Part shown: positions 43,190-50,763 of the stretch, piece after piece | Position numbering within the stretch: position 1 is the first letter of the stretch | Layout of the letters: each line of letters begins with the position of its first letter | From: SSF14 sp046331245 | GTDB taxonomy: Bacteria > Actinomycetota > Acidimicrobiia > Acidimicrobiales > Microtrichaceae | Assembly (NCBI GenBank): GCA_046331245.1 | Contig: JAXLRH010000004.1 | Coordinates: 186,001-250,000, forward strand | Direction of reading: 5' to 3' | DNA length: 64,000 bases | Position numbers and translations under genes: made by a program | Notes under the pieces: generated by a model | The model's database searches: none | Told to the model about the DNA's origin: nothing | The model's input: only the letters and a program-made list of their open reading frames with translations

Positions 43190-45175
43190 TCAGTCCCGCC
43201 AGAGGTCGATCGGGCCTGTTTCGATCGCGGTCTCGTCGATCGCTGCGGGGTCGACGGGGTCGCTGACCCCGAACGCGGCGCGCTCGTCGTCGGTGACCGG
43301 GCTCAGGCGCAGCGCCTCGTCGAGGGACTGCACCGCGATGTCGGGCACGTACGGCGGCGGCGTGCCGACGTCGACGGGTGGGACGTAGGGCGGGGGCACG
43401 TCCATCACCGGCGACACGTACGGCGGCGGAACATCCGCGGCCGCGGGCACGTACGGCGGCGGCGTGCCCGGCTCCCAGTCGTAGACCGGCTCGCGCTTCG
43501 GAGGGGGCGGCGCGACCGAGTAGCGGTACACGACGCCACCGTCGTCGACGAGGTAGCTGTGCGCTCCGTCGTCGTGGGCGTGGTGGAGGATCATCCGCTC
43601 CGACTTCTCGGCGACCCGCGAGAGCGTGACCATGTCGTTCAGCTCCACGGCGTCCATCTCCGGCGGCACGTGCGCGACGTCCACGATCTGCGCGTGGTAG
43701 CGGTGGCCGATGCGCTCGTGCTCGGGGCGGCGGCGCTGGCGGGCGATGCCCCAGCTGGCGATGACGAGCCACAGCGAGCCGCCGAGGATGCCGGCCGTCG
43801 AGATGGTGCGGCCGCGCTCGACGCTCATCGTGCGCCCGACGAGGCTCAGGTTCCGCACCCGCTCCACCGGCGCCTTGTAGGACGCCTCCTCCTTGGCGCC
43901 GATGTCGTTGCCCGGACCCTTCGGGTCCTTCACGAGCGACACGTCGAGCGGCGTCACCTTCAGGCTCAGCGGCGTGGAGTAGGTGCCGGTGATCGGGACG
44001 TCCCCGTCGAAGCCGCCGATCTTCACATGAGGCACGAGGTCGATGACGATGTTGTCGCCGCGCAGCCCGGTCTCGGCCTGCGTCGCGGCGATCATGGCCT
44101 GCACCTTCGTGATGTCGAGCATGACGGTCGCGTCGAACGAGTCGCCGATGAAGCTCGTGCGCTCCTTCAGCGGCAGGTAGCCCTTCCACGACCCGACTCC
44201 GGAGATCTTGGCGTCGATCGAGTACGAGCCGGCGACGCCATGCAGCACCGGAGCGTCGAGCCGGTACCGCACCTTGAACTGCACCTCGTGGACGAGGCGC
44301 AGGAAGATCGGCGAGCCCGTCGTGACGACGCCGTCGGGGTACGTCGGCCCCACCGGCGTCTCGGCCTGGTAGTCGTAGGACACGCTCTGCGAGTACGAGC
44401 GCTTCTCCGTGGCCACGCGCGTGGCCGGGCGCGAGAACGCCGCCATCGCCAGGAGCGCGGCGAGCAGCACCACGGCGAGCGCCGGACCCAAGGTGGATCC
44501 GGCTTCCTTCAGGTCTGCTCGAACTGTCGCGCTCGTGACGGGCGGATGGTCGGGGGGTGCGTGCGACGGCGGCGCGCCGCGCAGCGTCGGCCCGGCGCGC
44601 GGGGTCGGCGCGTTCGGCATCGCCCCGCGATCGGGTGGTCGCCACGGGGCGCGCGCCATCATCGTGCCCAGCAGGTTCGGTTCGCGGCCTCGACCGTCAC
44701 GGCGTGCGCCACGACGCTTCTGCGCGGACCCGCCCCCGGCGAGGAGGACGAGGATCCCGAGCACGAGGAACACGGTGTGTCCCGGCGCCGTGGTGAAATC
44801 GGCGATGACGCCGGCTCGGGGGATGCGCAACGTCATGCGCCCGACGAGGTCCTTCTTCGTCGGGCGGTAGAGGTCGAGCCACGAGTTGTTGTCGCCCTTG
44901 AAGGTGTAGCGACCGTCGGAGATCCGCACGATCCGGTGCAGCACGATGGCGCCGTTCGGCTGCGACTTGTACGCCACGATCTCGCCGACGCGGTACGAAT
45001 CGGAGCGCGTCGTGATGGCCAGGTCCCCGGTGTGGAAGTGGGGGAACATGCTGGTTCCGTGGGTCGTGAGCAGCGAGACGCGGGCCTGGAGCGCCCATGC
45101 GGCGGCGAGTCCGGCCGCGACGGCGAGCAGCGACAACACCACCCATCGCCCAAGGCCTCGCCGTCTCGATGGCAT
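43190..45175 (-). CDS. SipW-type signal peptidase fused to a DUF5305-like exported domain and PPPYV-repeat tail
   Basis: 661 residues. Residues 1-145 are a membrane signal peptidase I of the ER/SipW type: THGTSMFPHFHTGD carries nucleophile Ser42, IVLHRIVRI His80, and GDNNSWLDLYRP an Asp near 95, with a TM helix at each end (Ser-His rather than Ser-Lys chemistry). After a linker, a TM helix (~230-247) introduces a large extracytoplasmic domain (~250-455) resembling DUF5305, another TM helix (~460-478) and a cytoplasmic tail with four PPPYV repeats (residues 572-610) and an acidic end. Directly upstream is a small secreted protein, its likely substrate. The ATG at 45175 follows GGAAGGACC. Confidence 0.8.
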   Translation of the reverse strand: MPSRRRGLGRWVVLSLLAVAAGLAAAWALQARVSLLTTHGTSMFPHFHTGDLAITTRSDSYRVGEIVAYKSQPNGAIVLHRIVRISDGRYTFKGDNNSWLDLYRPTKKDLVGRMTLRIPRAGVIADFTTAPGHTVFLVLGILVLLAGGGSAQKRRGARRDGRGREPNLLGTMMARAPWRPPDRGAMPNAPTPRAGPTLRGAPPSHAPPDHPPVTSATVRADLKEAGSTLGPALAVVLLAALLAMAAFSRPATRVATEKRSYSQSVSYDYQAETPVGPTYPDGVVTTGSPIFLRLVHEVQFKVRYRLDAPVLHGVAGSYSIDAKISGVGSWKGYLPLKERTSFIGDSFDATVMLDITKVQAMIAATQAETGLRGDNIVIDLVPHVKIGGFDGDVPITGTYSTPLSLKVTPLDVSLVKDPKGPGNDIGAKEEASYKAPVERVRNLSLVGRTMSVERGRTISTAGILGGSLWLVIASWGIARQRRRPEHERIGHRYHAQIVDVAHVPPEMDAVELNDMVTLSRVAEKSERMILHHAHDDGAHSYLVDDGGVVYRYSVAPPPPKREPVYDWEPGTPPPYVPAAADVPPPYVSPVMDVPPPYVPPVDVGTPPPYVPDIAVQSLDEALRLSPVTDDERAAFGVSDPVDPAAIDETAIETGPIDLWRD

Positions 45176-45283
45176 CAAGTGGTCCTTCCAACACCGATTT
45201 CCGCCCTTCCGATCGGCCCGTGTCCCCCGAAAGTGAGGAATACGGCCCACTCGGACCTGGGTACGAAGGGTGCTGAAACGCGT

Positions 45284-45319
45284 CGAAGGGGCAGGTCGGC
45301 GAACCGGCCTGCCCCTTCG
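45284..45319. terminator. 12-bp GC-rich terminator-like hairpin
   Basis: CGAAGGGGCAGG (45284-45295) pairs perfectly with CCTGCCCCTTCG (45308-45319) across a 12-nt loop that can add a CGG/CCG pairing. It lies between the small secreted protein gene and the signal peptidase gene, both transcribed leftward, so it may terminate most of the abundant upstream mRNA while some reads through. Downstream of the stop is a tandem CTGATCAGGAT repeat (45331-45352). Confidence 0.6.
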
Positions 45320-45351
45320 GGACGTGCGTGCTGATCAGGATCTGATCAGGA

Positions 45352-45747
45352 TCAGATGATCGTGATGTAGGTGTGCGTCAGCAGATCGGCGGACAGCGCA
45401 GCGTTGGCGCCACTCAGCGTGCAGTCGTACACGTGGGCCGTGGCGCTCACGCCGGCGGCGCCCTTGGTGCAGGTGTCGATGTTGCCACCGGCGTTGAGCT
45501 GCACCGTCACGACCGCATCGGGGGTGAGGTCCTCGACCTCGATGTGGACGTCGGTGAGGAGCGGCGGATGCGCCGTGTCGACCGAGTAGGTGATCGAGTT
45601 GATCGTGCCACCGGTGACAGTGGTGTCGCTGAACCCGAGACGTCCGGCGCCGGCGGCGACGGTGTTGCTCGCAGTTGAGGCTGCTCCGGTGAAAGCAATC
45701 GCGGCCACGACCAATGCGGCCCCGACCAGCTTCTTGTTGATGCGCAT
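45352..45747 (-). CDS. Small secreted protein, probable SipW-type substrate (TasA/camelysin-like)
   Basis: 131 residues. N-terminus MRINKKLVGAALVVAAIAFT is a signal peptide with Lys pair and hydrophobic core ending near STASN; the mature part is small, Thr/Val/Ala-rich and beta-like with two Cys (DTC, DCTL). Proteins of this style, next to a SipW-type peptidase, are often the surface fibre or biofilm matrix subunits TasA/CalY. I infer that here, though motif conservation is weak. A strong AAAGGAG ribosome site before the ATG suggests high expression. Followed by a strong hairpin. Confidence 0.65.
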   Translation of the reverse strand: MRINKKLVGAALVVAAIAFTGAASTASNTVAAGAGRLGFSDTTVTGGTINSITYSVDTAHPPLLTDVHIEVEDLTPDAVVTVQLNAGGNIDTCTKGAAGVSATAHVYDCTLSGANAALSADLLTHTYITII

Positions 45748-45857
45748 TGGTCACTCCTTTGAGTTCTTCGAGCCTTCCTGGCTAGGAGAGTGATCGGCTT
45801 CCCGGAGCAATCGCTTGAACAATGAACGCGTTCGAAGGTGACGAAGGGCCGTTCGAC

Positions 45858-46460
45858 CTACGGGGACTGGGCCCATCGCCAGGACGCCGACAGCCGGGCG
45901 CCGACGGGGCGTGCCGTCTTGGGGACGCCGTGCTCCCAGTCGCGCTGGCACCGACCACCCATGACGACGAGATCCCCCGACGCGGGGGCCAGGTCGAACG
46001 ACGCGCCGCCACCGAAGGGGCGCACCCGGAACGGGCGTCGGCTGCCGAGCGTGACGATCGCGACCAGCGTGTCGGCGTCGGTGGTGCGCAGGTCGCGGTC
46101 GCGATGGAACGCCACGCTGTCGTTGCCGTCGCGGTAGAGGTTGAGACCCACCCCGCCGAGGGCGACGCCGTAGCGGCGCTCGATCGCAGCGCGCGCCGAC
46201 GCGAGGGTCGGGTGCGGGTCGCCGTCGGCGCGCCGGCACCAGTGGCTGAGCCGCGGGTCGTCGACGACGCGGTCGTACATGCGGCGCCGCCCGGTGCGCC
46301 ACGCCACCGACTCGACGAGCTCGGCCATCACCTCGTCCGCGCCGGTGACCATGCCGCGGGCGACGTCGATCCACGACGTGTCGTCGAGCTCGAGCCGCTC
46401 GAACGCCGCGCCCACGTCGACCGACGGGGTGCCGAAGGTGAGGAGGTTGCCCTGGAGCAC
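45858..46460 (-). CDS. AlkB-like 2-oxoglutarate-dependent DNA dealkylase
   Basis: 200 residues. Key elements: GVGLNLYRDGNDSVAFHRDRD (with the HxD metal ligands His and Asp), RPFRVRPFGGGASFDL, then GDLVVMGGRCQRDWEHGVPK with the second His, and RLSASWR with the 2-oxoglutarate Arg. AlkB proteins oxidatively remove methyl/alkyl groups from 1-methyladenine and 3-methylcytosine. The GTG start is 6 nt after a TACGAT -10 box, and a perfect LexA box is immediately upstream, so the gene is probably induced by DNA damage. Confidence 0.88.
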   Translation of the reverse strand: MLQGNLLTFGTPSVDVGAAFERLELDDTSWIDVARGMVTGADEVMAELVESVAWRTGRRRMYDRVVDDPRLSHWCRRADGDPHPTLASARAAIERRYGVALGGVGLNLYRDGNDSVAFHRDRDLRTTDADTLVAIVTLGSRRPFRVRPFGGGASFDLAPASGDLVVMGGRCQRDWEHGVPKTARPVGARLSASWRWAQSP

Positions 46461-46466
46461 CCGACC

Positions 46467-46472
46467 ATCGTA
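46467..46472 (-). promoter_or_regulatory. -10 box TACGAT of the alkB-like gene
   Basis: TACGAT on the minus strand, GGTCGG spacer (6 nt), GTG start at 46460: a leaderless promoter. Confidence 0.5.
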
Positions 46473-46473
46473 T

Positions 46474-46487
46474 CGAACATGTGTTCG
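46474..46487. promoter_or_regulatory. LexA/SOS box CGAACATGTGTTCG
   Basis: CGAAC-N4-GTTCG matches the Gram-positive/actinobacterial LexA consensus in every conserved position; arms of six bases are perfect inverted repeats around TG. It abuts the -10 box of the alkB-like gene, the ideal place for a repressor. Confidence 0.75.
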
Positions 46488-46514
46488 TTGGTCCCCACGT
46501 TGGTGGGGCGAGGG

Positions 46515-48968
46515 TCAGGCGGGAACGGGGGTGGCGTCGGGGGTCGGCGCCGGTTCGTCACCCAACGGCTCCGCCGGTGCGACCCGCCGCAGGCGGGCGT
46601 GCGCCGCGATGGCCGCGGCGTACGCGACCAGCGCGAGGAACATCACCACGCGGAAGCCGAACGTCATCGACAGGATCGTCGTGAGCACCGAACCGATGAC
46701 GGAGAAGAACCCGTTGACCGCCCACGCCCATGCGACGTAGCGCTCGGGCTCGCGGCTGAAGCGCGCGACCTCACCGAGGCCGATCGGCATGAACATGCCG
46801 AGGCACAACCCCACCGGCGCGAGGACGAGCAGCGCGGCGAGTACCCGCACGGCGAGGCCGCTCGGGAGCAGTGCGTCGGTGAACGCGTCGAGACCGAACT
46901 GGTAGAAGACGGCCATCGCCCCGAGCACCACCCACAGCAGCACGAGCGGTTGGCGCACCCGCGCCGCGAGCCGCGGCGACAGCAGCGCGCCGACGCCGGT
47001 GGACACGAGGATCGACGCCAGCGTCACCGTGAGCGAGTACGTCGGGTAGCCGAGCAGCAGCGTGAGCCGCTGGATCATTGTCACTTCGATGAGCATGAAG
47101 CCCAGGCCGAGTGCGGCGAAGTAGACGGCCGCGGTGCCGCGTGCCGGCTCGCGGACGGCGTCGCGTTGTCGGCGCCGCTGCACCGCGAACGGCAGCAGCA
47201 GGAACACCGCGGCGTACGCCACGGCGATCGCGAGGAGGAGCAGGAGCACGCGCTCGCCGATGGAGTCCTCCGGGTTGGTCGAGGTCATCGGCCGACCGAT
47301 GTCGCCGAGCACCGTGTCGAAGCCGGCGAAGTGCCAGAAGAACGGAGCGTCGTCGGTGACCGGGCCCACCTGGCGGTCGAGGCCGGCGGTGACCTTCGCC
47401 GCGTCGGCGGCGGACAGCGACGCGAGCTTGCCCACCGGGCCCGGAGCGACGGGTTGTCCGGGAGCGAACTGCAGCTTGGTCTTCGGCACGTCGGGCAGCG
47501 CGGCCACGACCCGGCCCACCTCGGCGGTGGTGAGGGGCGTGCGCTTGAGGATGATCGTCGAGAGGTCGCCGAACCCCTCGTTGAGCTCGGCCGCGACCAC
47601 CATGTGCTTCGACGGGTCGTCGACGCCGAGCTGGCGGAAGGCCTCGCGTGCGGTGTTCACGTAGCGCTCGGTGCGGTTGGGCTTGTGCTCGAAGTCGAGC
47701 TCGCCGAACTGCACGACCATGATCCCGTCGTCGGTGAGATGACGCAGGGTCTGCTTGATCATCTCGACCGTGTACAGGTAGCTCTCCGAGAGCACGAAGG
47801 CGCCGGACGACGCCGCGTTGTTCGCGGCGTAGCTGTCGGGGGCGACGTACCACACCAGGTCGTAGCGATCGGTGCTGCGCGCCAGGTACGAACGACCGTC
47901 CGCCTGGTGGATCGACACGTTCGGGATCTTGTCGAGGTGACCGGTGAAGTCGGCGTATCGGCCCTTGAGGAGACCGATCGTGACGGGGTTGAGCTCGACG
48001 CCCTCGATCTTGCGGCTGCCGAAGTGGAGCGCGGCGAGGATCTCGTTGCCGCCGGCGGAGCCGATGATGAGCGTGTGGTCGTTGTCGCGGCCGAGCAGCC
48101 GGAACGGGATGGCGCGCGCCTCGTGCTCGTAGCTCGTGAGCGACGCGGGGTCGCCGTCGTAGCGGTGGATGCCCGAGCCGTACGACCCGTCGTGGGCGAG
48201 GATCTTCGCGTCCTTCGTCGCGCCCACCACGTCGATGCGGAAGACGGGACCCCAGTCGCTGTACTCGGGTTTCACGTGCGACTTGGTCGCCTCGGTGTTC
48301 ACGTCGGGCAGCGAGTTGTGCGCGGCGATCAGCACGACGAGGACGACGGCGAGCACCACGCCGATGCCGCCGGTGACCGACGCGATCCGCTCGGTGGCGA
48401 CGAGGCCGGACACGGCGAAGACGAGCGCTGCGACCATCACGACGGCCGGCGGGCCGAGCGAGCTGATGAGCGGGATGGCGACGAGGCAGCCGAGCCCCGC
48501 TCCGATGAGATCGGCGAAGTAGAGCTTGCCGACGCGGTCGGCAGCGCGGCCGAGGATGACCGAGATCGTGACGCCGAGCGAGATGAACGAGGCGAACACC
48601 ATCAAGCTGATGAGCCCGAGCACCGCCAGGTTCTTGAACGACGCGCCGGTGCCGTAGTCCCAGATCTTCACCGTGTCGACCGGGACGCGGGCCACGACCA
48701 GGTAGCCGACGGCCACGCTTGCGGCGCCGGTGAAGCCGCACACCGACATCACGCGCTCGGTGCTCGCGGCGCGCACCCGGCCCCACATCGTGACGAGCAC
48801 ACCGCCCGTGCCGATGCCGAGGAGGGCCAGGCCCAGCACGAGGTACGTGTAGTAGTACCAGAGCTTGTAGCTGACGATGCGGGTGTAGCCGACCTCGAGC
48901 AGCAGGCCGGCGAGGCTCACCAGGAAGATGACCGCCAGCTGGCGGGCGCGGGCGCGGTCGACGCTCAT
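46515..48968 (-). CDS. Polytopic membrane protein with spermidine-synthase-like (SpeE) domain
   Basis: About 817 residues. N-terminal transmembrane block (SLAGLLLEVGYTRIVSYKLWYYY...), a soluble Rossmann-type domain with the aminopropyl- or methyltransferase pattern (IIGSAGGNEILAALHFGSRKI, VSIHQADGRSYLARS, YDLVWYVAPDSYAA), then a second membrane block. Similar fusions are common in bacteria; they are annotated as polyamine aminopropyltransferases but substrate and activity are unproven. ATG overlaps the pyrophosphatase stop (ATGA), which couples the two genes and makes a pyrophosphate-linked or membrane role worth considering. Confidence 0.8.
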   Translation of the reverse strand: MSVDRARARQLAVIFLVSLAGLLLEVGYTRIVSYKLWYYYTYLVLGLALLGIGTGGVLVTMWGRVRAASTERVMSVCGFTGAASVAVGYLVVARVPVDTVKIWDYGTGASFKNLAVLGLISLMVFASFISLGVTISVILGRAADRVGKLYFADLIGAGLGCLVAIPLISSLGPPAVVMVAALVFAVSGLVATERIASVTGGIGVVLAVVLVVLIAAHNSLPDVNTEATKSHVKPEYSDWGPVFRIDVVGATKDAKILAHDGSYGSGIHRYDGDPASLTSYEHEARAIPFRLLGRDNDHTLIIGSAGGNEILAALHFGSRKIEGVELNPVTIGLLKGRYADFTGHLDKIPNVSIHQADGRSYLARSTDRYDLVWYVAPDSYAANNAASSGAFVLSESYLYTVEMIKQTLRHLTDDGIMVVQFGELDFEHKPNRTERYVNTAREAFRQLGVDDPSKHMVVAAELNEGFGDLSTIILKRTPLTTAEVGRVVAALPDVPKTKLQFAPGQPVAPGPVGKLASLSAADAAKVTAGLDRQVGPVTDDAPFFWHFAGFDTVLGDIGRPMTSTNPEDSIGERVLLLLLAIAVAYAAVFLLLPFAVQRRRQRDAVREPARGTAAVYFAALGLGFMLIEVTMIQRLTLLLGYPTYSLTVTLASILVSTGVGALLSPRLAARVRQPLVLLWVVLGAMAVFYQFGLDAFTDALLPSGLAVRVLAALLVLAPVGLCLGMFMPIGLGEVARFSREPERYVAWAWAVNGFFSVIGSVLTTILSMTFGFRVVMFLALVAYAAAIAAHARLRRVAPAEPLGDEPAPTPDATPVPA

Positions 48969-49456
48969 CCGGCGTAGCGCGCCTGGGCCTCGACGATCTC
49001 GGCCCGCGCCGCCGCCGCGTCGGCCCACACGCCCACGACCGACGCCTTGTCGGGCTCGAGCGCCTTGTACACCTCGAAGAAGTGGCCGATCTCGTCGAGG
49101 AAGGCCTGATTGACGTCGTGGACGTCCTGGATGTGGTCCCAGCGGGGGTCGCCGGCGAGCACGCACAGCACCTTGGCGTCGTCGCCGGCCTCGTCCTCCA
49201 TGTGGAACACGCCCACCGGGCGGGCCCACAGGTGGCAGCCGGGGAAGCTCGTCTCGCTCATGAGCACCAGCGCGTCGAGGGGGTCGCCGTCGCCACCGAG
49301 GGTGTTCTCGAAGAAGCCGTAGTCGGCCGGGTAGGTGGTGGCGGTGTAGAGGTATCGGTCGAGCCAGATCTTGCCGGACTCGTGATCCATCTCGTACTTG
49401 TTGCGCGATCCCTTGGGGATCTCGACGATCACTTCAACACGGAACTCGTCGCTCAT
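48965..49456 (-). CDS. ppa: Inorganic pyrophosphatase (soluble, family I)
   Basis: 163 residues. Family I signature: VEVIVEIPKGSRNKYEMDHE, TYPADYGFFENTLGGDGDPLDALVL with the catalytic Asp cluster DGDPLD, and EDEAGDDAKVLCVLAGDPRW. Hydrolyses PPi from nucleotide polymerisation and activation reactions in the cytoplasm. Preceded by TAGGGT 9 nt before the ATG and followed by the coupled membrane protein. Confidence 0.96.
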   Translation of the reverse strand: MSDEFRVEVIVEIPKGSRNKYEMDHESGKIWLDRYLYTATTYPADYGFFENTLGGDGDPLDALVLMSETSFPGCHLWARPVGVFHMEDEAGDDAKVLCVLAGDPRWDHIQDVHDVNQAFLDEIGHFFEVYKALEPDKASVVGVWADAAAARAEIVEAQARYAG

Positions 49457-49465
49457 AGGGGTCGA

Positions 49466-49471
49466 ACCCTA
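49466..49471 (-). promoter_or_regulatory. -10 box TAGGGT of ppa
   Basis: TAGGGT on the minus strand ends 9 nt before the ATG at 49456, close to leaderless; same spacing as at the ABC-F gene. Confidence 0.35.
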
Positions 49472-49519
49472 GTTGCGCAGCCTCCGAACGAGGGATTCAG
49501 CGGGCGGCCGCCCGCCCGC

Positions 49520-50320
49520 TCAGTTCAGGGGGATGTTGATGTTCGGCAGCGGGATCGTGATGTTCGGCAGGTTGAAGTCGGCGTTGAGGCCGAGCAGGTG
49601 GAGGCCGACGCCGGTGATGGTGAACGACGGGTTCGAGAGCGTCAGCACGCCGGTCGAGAGGTTGAGCGTGGCGGTCTGGACGTTGGCCTGAGCCGGCACG
49701 GTGAGACGCACGTCGCCCGTCGACAGGTTGGCGGGCGGAAGCCCGAGGACGGTGCACCCGACGCTGCCGGCACCGATGACGATGTCGATCGCCGGGACGT
49801 TCACCGTGACGTTCGGGATGACGACGGTGCCGGCCGAGGGATCGACGGTCACCGAGGGAAGCGTCGCCGTGGCGTTGATGAGGACGCCGGGCGGGGTGTA
49901 GGTCGCGTGGCAGGTGCCGCCGGGGATGGCCGGGCTGTAGGTGGCGGGGACGGCGGGGCTGTAGGTGGCGGGAATCGCCGGGCTGTAGGTGGCCGGGACC
50001 TCGGGGGTGCAGCCGACGAATGGGACGCACACCGGCGGGATGTACGGGGTGAGCTGCACCGGGGCGACGTAGGGCGTGAGCTCGACGGGCGGGATGTACG
50101 GGGTGAGCTGCACCGACGGGATGCCGGGCACGTCGATCGCGTAGTCGACCGGCGTCGGGGTGGCCCCGATCGGGGGCAGGGCCACGGTGAGCGGGCCCAG
50201 GTTGAACGTCGTCGGCTGCGGGACGCAGCTCGCACCCAGGAAACCGAGGACGCCGACGAGGGCGATCGCACTCCATCGAACCCGGGCAATCGATCCTGAT
50301 GCCGTCGTCGCACGCTTCAT
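49520..50320 (-). CDS. Secreted repeat-rich protein of unknown function
   Basis: 266 residues. Signal-peptide-like start (IALVGVLGFLGASCVPQP) with a Cys that could be lipid-modified, though GASC is not a perfect lipobox. The first half is built of VxLTPYxxPV repeats (three copies: SVQLTPYIPPV, VELTPYVAPV, VQLTPYIPPV), followed by three tandem PATYSPA[IV] repeats; the second half is a beta-rich domain (PNITIPLPNINIPLN end). I do not recognise the family. Independent of the flagellar array, separated from it by a strong dyad. Confidence 0.7.
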   Translation of the reverse strand: MKRATTASGSIARVRWSAIALVGVLGFLGASCVPQPTTFNLGPLTVALPPIGATPTPVDYAIDVPGIPSVQLTPYIPPVELTPYVAPVQLTPYIPPVCVPFVGCTPEVPATYSPAIPATYSPAVPATYSPAIPGGTCHATYTPPGVLINATATLPSVTVDPSAGTVVIPNVTVNVPAIDIVIGAGSVGCTVLGLPPANLSTGDVRLTVPAQANVQTATLNLSTGVLTLSNPSFTITGVGLHLLGLNADFNLPNITIPLPNINIPLN

Positions 50321-50406
50321 GTGGTCCCCCCGAGCCGAAAGATGTGTCGGAACGGTACCACTCGCGCGCCGCTCGACCCAGGGCCGACGACGTCATTTGG
50401 TGCAGC

Positions 50407-50427
50407 AGGTGACGTCCGGCGTCACCT
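50407..50427. other. Dyad AGGTGACG-TCCGG-CGTCACCT
   Basis: Perfect 8-bp arms with a 5-bp loop, between the fliQ stop and the secreted-protein start. Could end the flagellar transcript or be an operator for the leftward gene. Confidence 0.45.
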
Positions 50428-50467
50428 CTTGCACGGATTCCCAGGGGTCTCCGGGTCGTGCAGCGGG

Positions 50468-50737
50468 TCAGCCCAGCATCTTGGGGATCTGGTCGAACAG
50501 CTGGTGCGTGAAGCCGACGGCCTCCGACAGCATCCAGTTGCCCGAGATCAGCAGCACCACGGCCAGCCCGATGAACTTCGGCACGAACGCGATCGTGGGT
50601 TCCTGCAGCTGGGTCGCGGACTGCAGCATGCCGATGAGCAGGCCGATCGCGAGCGCGGTGATGAGGATGGGCGCGGCGAGCTTCGTGGTGAGGATCATCG
50701 CCTGGATGCCGATCTCGGTGATGGAGGCGTCGGTCAT
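50468..50737 (-). CDS. fliQ: Flagellar export gate protein FliQ
   Basis: 89 residues, normal length. Two TM helices (AAPILITALAIGLLIGMLQS and FIGLAVVLLISGNWML) joined by the conserved TQLQEPTIAFVPK loop. Part of the type III flagellar export gate with FliP and FliR; no fliR follows in the window. Confidence 0.95.
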   Translation of the reverse strand: MTDASITEIGIQAMILTTKLAAPILITALAIGLLIGMLQSATQLQEPTIAFVPKFIGLAVVLLISGNWMLSEAVGFTHQLFDQIPKMLG

Positions 50738-50763
50738 GTCGGGTCCTTCGAGTGGGGGTGCGG

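Noticed and set aside
45826..45840. GAACGCGTTC palindrome as a second LexA box
   Set aside because: Arm spacing does not match CGAAC-N4-GTTCG; likely coincidental.
45822..48977. 1051-codon plus-strand frame opposite the SpeE-like membrane protein
   Set aside because: Low-complexity acidic/Arg-rich shadow; the minus-strand protein has membrane helices and motifs.
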